Shown here: piece after piece, positions 25,669-35,187 of the stretch
Layout: each line of letters starts with the position of its first letter
Numbering within the stretch: position 1 is the first letter of the stretch
Notes under the pieces: generated by a model
Database searches by the model: none
What the model saw: the letters and a program-made list of their open reading frames with translations, nothing else
What the model was told of the DNA's origin: nothing
Program-made: the position numbers and the translations under genes
NCBI GenBank assembly: GCA_016743945.1
Contig: JADGFI010000003.1
Location: forward strand, 248,001-312,000
DNA: 64,000 bases
Direction: 5' to 3'
Origin: Desulfobacteraceae bacterium
GTDB lineage: Bacteria > Desulfobacterota > Desulfobacteria > Desulfobacterales > Desulfobacteraceae

Positions 25669-28600
25669 TCAGGGAGCCGTCACCTTCATCCGGGCCGGAG
25701 TAACGCCCACCCCCCGGATATGGGGGCGGTACATGTCTTCCACCAATGGGGGTGGCATAAGAAAGGTTCCGGGACTTACCACCCGGGCCGAATAAAAAAT
25801 TTTCACCCTCTGTTTGCCCCGGATATCCAGGGCTGCCATAAAACGGTCATCTCTGTATTCAATATGCTGGGTGGCATAGGTCTTCTGCCATTGAGAGATT
25901 GAGCGTTCATCCACCAAAATATCATCGATGAAGGTGCTGCCGGAAAGGGTGGGATCTTCCAATTCAATGCCCGCGGGCAGCATATCCACCACCAGACAAT
26001 GGGGCATGCGCCTATCCGCCTGGACTGTCAGTTCCACCAGGAATCTGTCCCCGGATTTAAACCCAGGCCTGAAAATATTTTTTCCCAGAACCTCGCCCGA
26101 CATGTCCAGATACCGCCGGTTGATGGTCACCCCGTGGCTGATGGACTTTGGTTTTTGAACAGGATACCCGGACAGGGTTACATGGGCGAACACATCTGTC
26201 GTCCCAGTATTTAAAATCTCGAAGTTCCCTGTTGCTGTTCCCCTGGCAAACACCAGTTGTTTGGAGTGGTCAAGACTCAAGTCAATTTTTTGTTTTCCGG
26301 CCGTAACCCTTGCCTCCCAGGGGTCTCCTTTGGCATGGAGGCGGATGGAGCCGGCCATGACCAGGGCATTTCTCTCCTGGGTGCTCAGCCATTGCGTGTC
26401 TGCCAACCGGGCATTCAGCTCAAAGAGGAACAGGGCTGAGTGCTCGTACATGGGAAAATAGGTGGACAGATAATAATAGGCCGCTGCAAAATCCCGGATA
26501 TCAGACCCATAATCCCCATAATACAGATGGGGATCCCTGACGGTTTTAATGGCCTGGTCAAAGGCTTCCATGGCCATAATCCTGTCCCCGGCAGCAGAAA
26601 GAGCAACCCCTGCCTGGACAAAGGCCAGGGACCCCTTGCCATGCTTTAACACATATTGGTACACCGTTCTGGCAGCGCCCAGACCCAGGGACTGGACCCG
26701 GGCAAGAACAAAGGCGGCATAGGCCCTGACAGCTGCCCGGTAAGAATCTTTTTGTAGATACCCGGCAAGGGGGATGCCCGCCGGCCGTCTCACATAGGTA
26801 AGCAGCCTTTCCATTGCCCGTTTCACAGCAGTTTGCGGGATCTCATACCCGGCATCCGCCGCATTGAGAAGAAAATGAACCGCATAGGCGGTGAGCCAGG
26901 CCGATTCCGGTCCCTTGCTGTCCCAGAGACCAAACCCGCCATTGGTTTTCTGTTTTTCCACAAGCCGCTGGATGCCCAGCCTTATTTTTTCTGCCGTGTC
27001 CTTAGTGCCGGTCATAAGTCCCAATTGGGCAAAATCTCTTCCCGAGAGCAGCACATGGGGAAAGAGCCCGCTTACGGTCTGTTCCAGGCAGCCATAGGGA
27101 TAGGCGTCTAACTGTGCCACATGATCAGCGACATTAATGGGGGGAGAAGCCCCCAGACTTGCCTGAATCCCCATGGTCCCGGGCAGCAGATGATCCATTT
27201 GAGCCCCCTCAATTTTAAAGGATTGCCCCGGGGGTAGCCTCGTCTGCCAGGCCCTGTTTTCCACGGGAAAGGCCGGCCGGGTCTCAAGAAACCAGCTTCT
27301 TTCAAGTTTTCTGTCTTCCCCATCCACAACCAGTCCCTGAACACGACAGGTAATCGTGGACCGGCCCAGTTTCTGCTCTGCTGTGAGGGGCATAAGGATG
27401 ACGGTTTTGCCATTGGGTTCCAGGGTGACCCCATGAATTTTGTCCCCCCCGGGTGTAAGGGGAGCACTGGCATCAAGAAAGATCTTCAGATTTTGCCGGG
27501 TCTTTGTCAAATTGTGAACATCCAGGGCCACCTGGCTTTTATCCCCCATGGCTAAAAATCTTGGCATGGTAATCTGGGTAACAAGGGGAGAGGCCACTGT
27601 CAGCTCCTGGTCAACGGATCCAAACCCATTATCCGTATGGGCAATGGCCATGAGCCGAAGGGTCCCGTTAAAATCAGGAATATCCAGAAAAAAATCGGCC
27701 CGGCCCTTGGCATCCACCCGTAGGGCCTTTTGGTGGAGGGCCACAATCTGCACATCGGTTGCAGGCCGGTCCCCGCCCCGGGACAGGGTGGGGGCATCTC
27801 CGCCAAACCGCTGTTTTGCAAAGACACCCTCGTTGGTCTCAATCAGGCGTTGGTAGAGATCATGGATCTGGGTACCAGATTTGCGGGCCTGGAAAAAATA
27901 ATCAAAGGGGGCGGGCGTCTTAAATCCCGTGAGATTTAAAATTCCCACATCCACGGCAGCCAGGGTCACCCAGGCCTGATCAGGCACCGTCCCATCGGCG
28001 TTATGGATGCTCAAAGGAATGGTCAGGCGTCGGTTGGGCTCTATCTTTTTGGGAAGATGGATCTCCACTGCCAATCGTCTATGCTCTCGGTCCAGGGGAA
28101 GGTGGACAAGACCCACCGACCGTTTGGGCAGGTTGCCGGTTTGACTTTCACCGGACCTGACGATCAGAGCAGACAAATAGAGATCATGACGCTGCCAATC
28201 CGGATTAATCGTGATCTCAATGGTTTTCCCTTCAGGAGGAATGGTCACGGGCAGGGTGAGCAAATTGGTATCCGACTCCACAAACAAAAACCCGGATCCG
28301 CCCTCGGGGGCTTTCACCGTCACCCCTACCGTGTCACCCGGGCCATAGGATTTTTTATCCAGAACCAGGTCCACCCGGTCGGGCCGGTTCATTTCTTTAC
28401 CCTGGGCAGAAGGCCGCCATCCAGCCCAAATTTCGTATCCGGTTGTCAAGCCCGTGGCAGGGTTGGCAATCTCCAATCGATACCCCCCCCATTTGACCGG
28501 AACCGCCACCACCCCACTCTTGTTTTCCCCAAGATCCAAAGAAAATTGATCCACGGCATAAAACTGGCGGGTGGACCCCCATTGCCAGGCCCCGTGTTTA

Positions 28601-30495
28601 AATTCCCAATAGTATTCCCTTTGCTCCCGGATGACACTTACCTTTAAGCCCTTTGCTGCCAGCCTTCTACCAGTGGTATCCACACAAATCACCTCAAAGC
28701 TTGCCAGGCTGTCATTCTTAATTTTTCCCTCCTGGGACAGGCTTCTGATTCCCACAAGGGTATTGCCCGGCCAGACCTGCCAGGATTTGTTCCGTACCAC
28801 GGGCCTGCCCCCGGAATCATAAAGGCTGGCATTGGCCGTGACCCAATGGGGAGAAGCGATCTCCGCCCATTGAGTTTGAACTTGAAGCACCCCCTCTCCC
28901 CTGGCATCCAGTCTAACTTTATCCGTGGTAAAAGAGTGGTTCACCAGGTTTTTCGTATCTCCAAACTCATATCCGGGCCAGTCTTCCTTGAACAATTCCC
29001 GGGCCGGTTTCACATGAATCATGGCATCGACCCGGCTTCCAAAAGCCGGGGCACCGTAAAGAAAATCCCCTTTGAGTTTAATGGAAAGAGATTGATTTTT
29101 CTTTAAAATATCCCCCTGACCGGCGGGATTCTCAAGGGCTAGTTTCATGTGTTCCGGAAGAAATTCCGCCACAATAAATGGATATTCCTTCAACTTGTTC
29201 CCTGCATGGGTAAAGGCAATGCGCCACTTACCGGTCAGGGCATCTTTAGGCAAATGATAGGCATGGGTATAATAATTTAAGGAGTGGGCCTTCCAGGTAA
29301 ATTCATGGACCATTCGACCATCCGGCTGAATGATCCTGGCCTTGATGGGAAGCCCCGTTGTCATCTGCCCATCCTGGTTGCGCAGCAGTCCGTCAATGGT
29401 CAGCACTTCCCCTGGCCTGTAAATATCCCGGGGCCCATATACAAAGAGATCCACGGGCCGGAAGGGGGCCGTGGCCAGTTTAAATTCTGACAGATCCATG
29501 GCCGGCACATCCATGGGCAAGAGGCTGATTTGATTTTTCCGGGTGGCAGTAACCAGGGTCAGGTCTTCAAAGGCCCCGGCCACCACAGCAATCCCCTGTG
29601 CATTGGTGGTCCGGCTAAAAAGGATTTTCCCCTTCTTGTTCAACCCCTCCACCCGGACATCCTTTATTGATTTTGCCGTCCCAAGGCTCTGGACACAAAA
29701 TTGGAAGGACTGGGCATATTTTCTGGCATGGAGCCCCAGATCACTGATGGTAAACCAGGTAGCGCTATACCCGTATTCGTAAACCCCGGCCCCTTTTAAC
29801 ACGGCAAAATAAATTCCCGGTTTTGCCAACTCCTTTATGTGAGTAAGGGGTATATTTACCTGGGTGCGAAGATTTTTTTTGACCTCAAGATCCCACCGGC
29901 CGGAATAGACAAGGTCCGCCGATTTGTTCAGATTTTGACTCTGGTAATAACGCACCTGATCTTCCCTGGCAAAGGTTTCCCGAAACTCCCCTAAAAATTT
30001 CGGCTTGATCCTGAAAAAATCAATATCTGCCCGGGGAATATTCAAGGAATTCACCGGCAATCCCCGGACAAGTTTTGAGGCCAGGACAAACCCCTTGCTG
30101 CCAAAACTGATCATGGGTGTAACCTCACGGGTCGAAACCTGGAAACTTACCCCGGTCTCCAATATATCCCCGGAATCGGCCTTCAGGCCCTTGTGGATCT
30201 GAATCTTATATTGGGTCCCGGGTTCCACATTGGTAAAATAGATCACCTGGGGGTCTTTGGACAAAATCCACCCCCCTTCCACGGGTAAATCCTTTTCCTT
30301 GAAAATACGCAAATAAAGTTCCATATTCTGCCGCGTATCCAGCCCCCGGGAAAAGGTAACGGCGATGGCATTTTCACCCGCCACGGTCTGCTGACCGGCA
30401 AACTGGGCTTCAAACCCTTCAGCATGACCAGATTGGTAAACGAGGGGTATAAAAAAAAGCGTGACCAGAACAACAAATAAATGGCGCGGTTTCAT
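25669..30495 (-). CDS. bacterial alpha-2-macroglobulin (YfhM-like), thioester form
   Basis: Periplasmic protease trap of 1608 residues. A signal peptide covers residues about 1-25 (FVVLVTLFFIPLVYQSGHA) and lacks a lipobox Cys, unlike E. coli YfhM, which is a lipoprotein. MG1/MG2-type beta domains follow. The macroglobulin segment GPRDIYRPGEVLTIDGLLR lies near residue 345. The thioester motif CLEQ, in PYGCLEQTVSGLFPH, is near residue 1135 and sits in the terpenoid-toroid domain. The motif indicates that covalent trapping is possible. It forms an operon with pbpC, one base apart. The ATG is preceded by AAAGGACAGG. A candidate promoter is at 30544-30571. Confidence 0.95.
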   Translation of the reverse strand: MKPRHLFVVLVTLFFIPLVYQSGHAEGFEAQFAGQQTVAGENAIAVTFSRGLDTRQNMELYLRIFKEKDLPVEGGWILSKDPQVIYFTNVEPGTQYKIQIHKGLKADSGDILETGVSFQVSTREVTPMISFGSKGFVLASKLVRGLPVNSLNIPRADIDFFRIKPKFLGEFRETFAREDQVRYYQSQNLNKSADLVYSGRWDLEVKKNLRTQVNIPLTHIKELAKPGIYFAVLKGAGVYEYGYSATWFTISDLGLHARKYAQSFQFCVQSLGTAKSIKDVRVEGLNKKGKILFSRTTNAQGIAVVAGAFEDLTLVTATRKNQISLLPMDVPAMDLSEFKLATAPFRPVDLFVYGPRDIYRPGEVLTIDGLLRNQDGQMTTGLPIKARIIQPDGRMVHEFTWKAHSLNYYTHAYHLPKDALTGKWRIAFTHAGNKLKEYPFIVAEFLPEHMKLALENPAGQGDILKKNQSLSIKLKGDFLYGAPAFGSRVDAMIHVKPARELFKEDWPGYEFGDTKNLVNHSFTTDKVRLDARGEGVLQVQTQWAEIASPHWVTANASLYDSGGRPVVRNKSWQVWPGNTLVGIRSLSQEGKIKNDSLASFEVICVDTTGRRLAAKGLKVSVIREQREYYWEFKHGAWQWGSTRQFYAVDQFSLDLGENKSGVVAVPVKWGGYRLEIANPATGLTTGYEIWAGWRPSAQGKEMNRPDRVDLVLDKKSYGPGDTVGVTVKAPEGGSGFLFVESDTNLLTLPVTIPPEGKTIEITINPDWQRHDLYLSALIVRSGESQTGNLPKRSVGLVHLPLDREHRRLAVEIHLPKKIEPNRRLTIPLSIHNADGTVPDQAWVTLAAVDVGILNLTGFKTPAPFDYFFQARKSGTQIHDLYQRLIETNEGVFAKQRFGGDAPTLSRGGDRPATDVQIVALHQKALRVDAKGRADFFLDIPDFNGTLRLMAIAHTDNGFGSVDQELTVASPLVTQITMPRFLAMGDKSQVALDVHNLTKTRQNLKIFLDASAPLTPGGDKIHGVTLEPNGKTVILMPLTAEQKLGRSTITCRVQGLVVDGEDRKLERSWFLETRPAFPVENRAWQTRLPPGQSFKIEGAQMDHLLPGTMGIQASLGASPPINVADHVAQLDAYPYGCLEQTVSGLFPHVLLSGRDFAQLGLMTGTKDTAEKIRLGIQRLVEKQKTNGGFGLWDSKGPESAWLTAYAVHFLLNAADAGYEIPQTAVKRAMERLLTYVRRPAGIPLAGYLQKDSYRAAVRAYAAFVLARVQSLGLGAARTVYQYVLKHGKGSLAFVQAGVALSAAGDRIMAMEAFDQAIKTVRDPHLYYGDYGSDIRDFAAAYYYLSTYFPMYEHSALFLFELNARLADTQWLSTQERNALVMAGSIRLHAKGDPWEARVTAGKQKIDLSLDHSKQLVFARGTATGNFEILNTGTTDVFAHVTLSGYPVQKPKSISHGVTINRRYLDMSGEVLGKNIFRPGFKSGDRFLVELTVQADRRMPHCLVVDMLPAGIELEDPTLSGSTFIDDILVDERSISQWQKTYATQHIEYRDDRFMAALDIRGKQRVKIFYSARVVSPGTFLMPPPLVEDMYRPHIRGVGVTPARMKVTAP

Positions 30496-30543
30496 GGACC
30501 TGTCCTTTGAAAATTTTTTTTGATAATATGGTTGCGGGACCTG

Positions 30544-30571
30544 ATTTTAGCAGAATATGGGTAAAGATCAA
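30544..30571 (-). promoter_or_regulatory. candidate sigma-70 promoter for alpha-2-macroglobulin-pbpC
   Basis: On the minus strand TTGATC (30571-30566) and TAAAAT (30549-30544) are 16 bp apart, about 50 bp before the start codon. The matches are 4 of 6 and 5 of 6. Confidence 0.45.
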
Positions 30572-30694
30572 ACACTTGTTTTTCAACATTCATATTGCTT
30601 TTCAATTAAATTTCATGTCTAGTAGGCCGCTTATCAAATGGAGGTTCGATATCGAACCGATTCCATTCGCTATTTAAGGGGAAAATACCCAACC

Positions 30695-32029
30695 ATGTTT
30701 AATGATCTCAAAAAAACCATCCACCTGTCCCTGCCCATGATTATTGGACAAATCGGCCAACTTACCATGTCGGTTGCGGACAATATCATGGTGGGCCGGG
30801 TGGGAACCGATACCCTGGCAGCCGCCGCCATCGGCAATGCCCTGTTTAACATGGTCATGGTGGTGGGGTTTGGAATTTCCATAGCCGTCACCCCCCTGAC
30901 AGCCATGGCCGCTGGTGCGGGAAGAGATAAGGACTGCGGTGTGGTGCTGCGCCAGGGCCTGATTGTGAATCTTTTGTCCGGCTTACTCCTCTGCGGGCTG
31001 ATCTTTGTTGGCGCAGAATCCATCCGATTTTTGAACCAGCCGCAAACCATTGTGGCACCGGCAATGCTCTATATGAAGGTGCTGGGATTATCCATGCTCC
31101 CCCTGATGCTCTTCCAGTCCTTCCGCCAATTTGCCGAAGGCGTCAGTTTTCTGAAACCCGCCATGGTGATCACGCTTCTGGCCAACCTGGTCAATATATT
31201 TGTCAACTGGGTCTTCATATACGGAAATTGTGGGGCGCCGGCCCTGGGGCTTACCGGCGCAGGCATTGCCACCTTTTCCTCCCGGACCTTCATGGCCCTA
31301 TGCCTGATGTGGATTGTCATGACAGCCCCGAACCTAAAACGATTTGACCCCTCGCTGCGGTACCGAAAAATTAATATCCCCATGATGAAAAAATTATTAA
31401 CCATAGGCATCCCAGGTGCGTTCCAATATTTTTTTGAGGTGTCTGCCTTTACGGCCTCAGCGGTGATTGTGGGGTGGATGGGAACCCAGGCCCTTGCCGC
31501 CCACCAGATCGCCCTGAACCTGGCGTCCATTTCCTTTATGGGGGCCATGGGCATCTCAGCCGCCGGCACCATCCGGGTGAGCAATGCCGTGGGCAGAAAC
31601 GACCCCCGTGATGTGCGGGCTGCCGGATTTTCCGCAACCCTGGTATGCGCCGGATTCATGGCAACGGCAGGTCTTATTTTTGTCTCGTTCCGATCTTATC
31701 TGCCCTGGCTTTATGTGGCAGATATTAAGGTGGTAGAAATGTCCGCTGCCCTGCTGGTGATTGTGGCCTTTTTTCAGATATCAGACGGACTCCAGACCGT
31801 GGGTCTGGGTATTTTACGGGGCATCACAGACATGAAAATCCCCACTCTTATCACCCTTGTCGCCTATTGGATCATTGGCCTGCCGTCGGGCTATATCCTG
31901 GCGTTCCACTTTGGCCTGGGCATTTATGGGGTCTGGTATGGATTATTGATCAGCCTGTCAGCCTCAGCTCTTTTGATGATGATTCGTTTCCATGTCAAAA
32001 CAAAAAAAAAATCGTCATCGATCATATAA
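30695..32029 (+). CDS. MATE-family multidrug/sodium antiporter
   Basis: A 444-residue inner-membrane exporter with about twelve predicted helices in two bundles. The N-terminal half has LPMIIGQIGQLTMSVADNIMVGRVG near residue 11, typical of NorM-like MATE proteins, and the C-terminal half repeats the pattern with PGAFQYFFEVSAFTASAVIVGWMG near 245. The substrate is not predictable; drugs, dyes or cationic metabolites are possible. The start at 30695 gives the usual N-terminus and has AAGGGGA upstream; an ATG at 30638 would add 19 unrelated residues. The gene is divergent from the macroglobulin gene and convergent with the hybrid kinase; the 79-bp convergent gap shows no clear terminator. Confidence 0.93.
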   Translation: MFNDLKKTIHLSLPMIIGQIGQLTMSVADNIMVGRVGTDTLAAAAIGNALFNMVMVVGFGISIAVTPLTAMAAGAGRDKDCGVVLRQGLIVNLLSGLLLCGLIFVGAESIRFLNQPQTIVAPAMLYMKVLGLSMLPLMLFQSFRQFAEGVSFLKPAMVITLLANLVNIFVNWVFIYGNCGAPALGLTGAGIATFSSRTFMALCLMWIVMTAPNLKRFDPSLRYRKINIPMMKKLLTIGIPGAFQYFFEVSAFTASAVIVGWMGTQALAAHQIALNLASISFMGAMGISAAGTIRVSNAVGRNDPRDVRAAGFSATLVCAGFMATAGLIFVSFRSYLPWLYVADIKVVEMSAALLVIVAFFQISDGLQTVGLGILRGITDMKIPTLITLVAYWIIGLPSGYILAFHFGLGIYGVWYGLLISLSASALLMMIRFHVKTKKKSSSII

Positions 32030-32108
32030 AAGCCCTGGGATCTCATGGATGCGGTAAAAGCATGGCACAGATCATTTATCTTAAGCCTTTCTGAAATCCG
32101 AAACATCT

Positions 32109-34139
32109 TTAACTCTTTTTAATCGCCGGTTTACCCAGCAATTGACAAATTTTCTGGGCAAGTATTTTGGTTTGAATCGGCTTAATTAAAAAGCCCTTGA
32201 TACCAAGAGAGACCGCCTTCTCTTCAGACATAATTTTGCTAAAGCCTGTGCAGAGCAATACAGGGATGTCAGAACGAATGCGTACCATTTCAGCCGCCAG
32301 TCTGTCTCCGGGCATATCTGGCATTGCCATATCCGTGATCACCAGATCAAATGCACCAGGAGTTTTACGGAAAGTTTCAAGGGCTTCAGTGCTGCTGGTA
32401 TGGGGAATGACCCGGTATCCCAAACTCTCTAACATTTCTGTTTGTATTGTAACAATCGCTTCTTCATCATCCACAATCAGGATGCTTCCCGTGCCCCGCG
32501 GGACTGAGGTTATCTCCTGAAAATTTTCCTCTTTTAAAACACTTTTTTCCACATGAAAATAAACATTAAATTGGGTTCCCCTGCCGGGTTTGCTATCTGT
32601 CAGAATAATACCATTCATGTCTGCAACGATGCCGTGCACAACAGCCAATCCCATTCCAGTGCCCTTGCCTTTTTCCTTGGTCGTAAAAAACGGATCAAAA
32701 ATTTTACCGGCCAATTCCTTGTCCATCCCGATACCGGTATCTTCTACGGTCAGGCAGGCGTAGACGCCGGGTTCCATACCGGAAAGAATTGCTTTCGTCG
32801 CACAAAATTCGATCTCTTTCAGGCTTATGCTTAATTCCCCGCCGCTTTCTTCCATGGCATGGGAGGCATTGGTGGTAAGATTCATTACGATTTGATGAAT
32901 TTGTATCGGATCGGCTTTGACACTTCCGCAATCAGGACGGATATCCTGCATAATTTTTATTGTTGTGGGGATTGTAGACCGGATGAATTTGAGCACTTCC
33001 TTGATAATGGGTTGCAGCTTCATGGCATTGCGTTGTGATCTATCCTGGCGGGAAAAAGCAAGAATCTGTTTTACCAGATCTCTGGCCCTGATGGCACCCC
33101 CATAAATTTTTTTTAATCGGTCGTGTTCAGGGCTGCCTTCAGGTAAATCCTGCAGCAATATTTCCGTATGCCCCAGGACGGGAAACAAAATATTATTAAA
33201 ATCATGGGCAATACCACCTGCCAGGGTACCGATCGCTTCCATCTTCTGCGCTTGCTGAAGATGTCTCTCAAGTCGCTTTTGTTCGGTAAGATCCAATAAA
33301 AAGCCGCGGATATGCTTTAAATTGTCTTCATCGTCAAACACGCCTGAAGCATTTTCAATGAGATAAATGGAAGTTCCGTCGATCTTCTTTAAATTGGGTT
33401 CATATCCAGTGATCCGTTTTTCTTTTTTAAGCCGGGTTAAAAACTTATCCCTCCCATCCGAATCTACAAAAAAATTATGAATCGGTGTATCCAATGCCTG
33501 CTGAGTGGTCTTAAATCCGAAAATCCGCTCATACTCCCGATTACATGCGATCAGTTTTCCTTTTGGGCTTGAGATATAAGTCCCTGAAATATTTTCTTCG
33601 AAATACTCCCGGTACCGCTCTTCACTTCTCCTTAGTTCTTCTTCAGTCCGCTTCCTTTCGGTGATGTCCCTGCCCAGACCAAAAAAATAGTTGAATTCAC
33701 CTTTTTCGGTAAAGACAGATCTTCCATGCCATTCAACTAACACTTCTTTTTGATCCCTGGTAAGGATATAATTTTCATTTAAGGTCGGTTTGTTAGATTT
33801 AATAAGTCGATCAAATATCACGGACAGTTCCCCATGGTATTTTTCCGGGATAAACGTTGTCATACAATCTTTTCCAACAACTTCATCGTGTTTGTATCCA
33901 AGGGCATTGAGCATCGTGTCATTTGCCATCAAAATTTTGCCCTGGGCGCTGACTGCAACATAAAAGAAAGGGGCTGTCTGGAGCAGAGTCTGACTAAAAT
34001 TCCCTATTTCCTGAAACTTTTTTTTAGCTTTTTTGTGCTCGGATTCCCTTTGCTCCAACGCCTGAATTCTTTTTTCTAATTCTTCATAGCTCGGTTTCCC
34101 ATGCCTATAAAAAAAATCTTTTTGGTCGTTATAACTCAA
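32109..34139 (-). CDS. PAS-PAS hybrid histidine kinase with C-terminal receiver
   Basis: A 676-residue cytosolic sensor kinase: no membrane segment is seen. Residues about 1-45 are a charged coiled coil. Two PAS domains follow (about 50-165 and 175-290). The dimerisation domain carries the phospho-acceptor His312 in GGIAHDFNNIL, and the HATPase domain carries NLTTNASHAM, DTGIGM and GKGTGMGLAVVHGIV. The receiver domain from about residue 555 has the acidic pair IVDDEE, phospho-acceptor Asp603 and Lys653. The gene starts with TTG, preceded by AGGTGGGGG. No response regulator with an output domain lies beside it, so the phosphate may pass to an Hpt protein elsewhere. Sensed signal is unknown; PAS residues for heme or flavin binding were not identified. 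Confidence 0.92.
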   Translation of the reverse strand: MSYNDQKDFFYRHGKPSYEELEKRIQALEQRESEHKKAKKKFQEIGNFSQTLLQTAPFFYVAVSAQGKILMANDTMLNALGYKHDEVVGKDCMTTFIPEKYHGELSVIFDRLIKSNKPTLNENYILTRDQKEVLVEWHGRSVFTEKGEFNYFFGLGRDITERKRTEEELRRSEERYREYFEENISGTYISSPKGKLIACNREYERIFGFKTTQQALDTPIHNFFVDSDGRDKFLTRLKKEKRITGYEPNLKKIDGTSIYLIENASGVFDDEDNLKHIRGFLLDLTEQKRLERHLQQAQKMEAIGTLAGGIAHDFNNILFPVLGHTEILLQDLPEGSPEHDRLKKIYGGAIRARDLVKQILAFSRQDRSQRNAMKLQPIIKEVLKFIRSTIPTTIKIMQDIRPDCGSVKADPIQIHQIVMNLTTNASHAMEESGGELSISLKEIEFCATKAILSGMEPGVYACLTVEDTGIGMDKELAGKIFDPFFTTKEKGKGTGMGLAVVHGIVADMNGIILTDSKPGRGTQFNVYFHVEKSVLKEENFQEITSVPRGTGSILIVDDEEAIVTIQTEMLESLGYRVIPHTSSTEALETFRKTPGAFDLVITDMAMPDMPGDRLAAEMVRIRSDIPVLLCTGFSKIMSEEKAVSLGIKGFLIKPIQTKILAQKICQLLGKPAIKKS

Positions 34140-34369
34140 TTTTCAACCCCCACCTGATTACAGCCAATTACCAACTCTTAAAAAGACCAGAACTCTATAA
34201 ATCGTCCAGTCAGTTTCAATTCAAAGCAACCTACATTATGTTCTACCTCAAATCAAACTAAATTTTGGGAACAAAAGAACCCCGCAGGCACAAGTTTCAC
34301 CGCTTTGTGAATTGGCAAAACCTTCCCGTCAGGGAGCCTCCAGCCTTTCAAATACGAATTTAAGATTGG

Positions 34370-35164
34370 TCAAAACAGGTCTTCTTTGACGTCACAGTTT
34401 CTCAGCATTTCAATCGTTAATGGCTCTTTTAATAGATTCGCCCAGGTCGACATTTCCTGTTCTAGTATCGGATAACGGGAGACCATTTTCATTTTGATGG
34501 GGCCGGATTCTTTGATCTGCTCACAGGCAGTGTGTGCCATACTAAGATTTGGGTCCACTATTTTTGAATGCCCAAAGGCATCTGAACGAATACCAAAGTG
34601 TGTACAACCTAACAGGTACCACGAGTTTTTATTTGCCTGCCCGGTAAATACCGCTGTTTTTTTTTCCACTTGATTTTGACTGGAAATAGCGGTTTGCAAA
34701 CCTGGGCACGCGATTTGACGAACACAATTTTTTGGCCAGCCAATGGCGGTCAGACGGTTTTTATAGGTATTTTCACTGATGGTTGTTTCGGTGCCAAAGA
34801 CAGTAATCATCTCATTTAGGGATAGGGTTCTTTGTATTAACTCAACTGCGATATCAACGATACTTTTAACAGCAATCAAGCTTTTTTTAACAAAGGTTGT
34901 GTCCGAAATCAAAACAGATAAGGTATTACAAGCGACCAAAATTTCATCGGGCGCACAAAATGTTTCAATCCCGTAAAGTGCCCGGTCGAACATTTCAACT
35001 TTTTCTTCACGTCGGACAATGGCATTGTAGCCGTAATCATCGGCATAACAGGAGTTAAAATAGATAATTGAGGCTCCCTTATCCTGCTTTTGCAATTGTT
35101 TTACCAGGTCAGCGCAAACAGACAATCCTCCCAAACCCGAATCGGTAACACATATTTTTTTCAT
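34370..35164 (-). CDS. aspartate/glutamate racemase-family enzyme (MurI-like)
   Basis: A 264-residue cofactor-independent racemase of the MurI fold. The two catalytic cysteines are present: Cys79 in VACNTLS and Cys187 in LLGCTHFG. The N-terminal motif is TDSGLGGLSV, with Asp8 at the position of the MurI catalytic Asp. The sequence is divergent from housekeeping MurI, and the gene is last in a peptide-catabolic operon, so interconversion of D- and L-glutamate or aspartate released by the upstream hydrolases is more likely than wall synthesis. That is inference. The start at 35164 gives a 23-bp gap after the deacylase gene; longer in-frame starts would overlap it. Confidence 0.82.
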   Translation of the reverse strand: MKKICVTDSGLGGLSVCADLVKQLQKQDKGASIIYFNSCYADDYGYNAIVRREEKVEMFDRALYGIETFCAPDEILVACNTLSVLISDTTFVKKSLIAVKSIVDIAVELIQRTLSLNEMITVFGTETTISENTYKNRLTAIGWPKNCVRQIACPGLQTAISSQNQVEKKTAVFTGQANKNSWYLLGCTHFGIRSDAFGHSKIVDPNLSMAHTACEQIKESGPIKMKMVSRYPILEQEMSTWANLLKEPLTIEMLRNCDVKEDLF

Positions 35165-35187
35165 AGGTTTCTGGCTCTCTATCGGCT

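Noticed and set aside
34320-34345. Terminator after the D-amino-acid operon
   Set aside because: The stem (TCCC and GGGA around four bases) is only four pairs and the T-run is four bases; too weak to claim.
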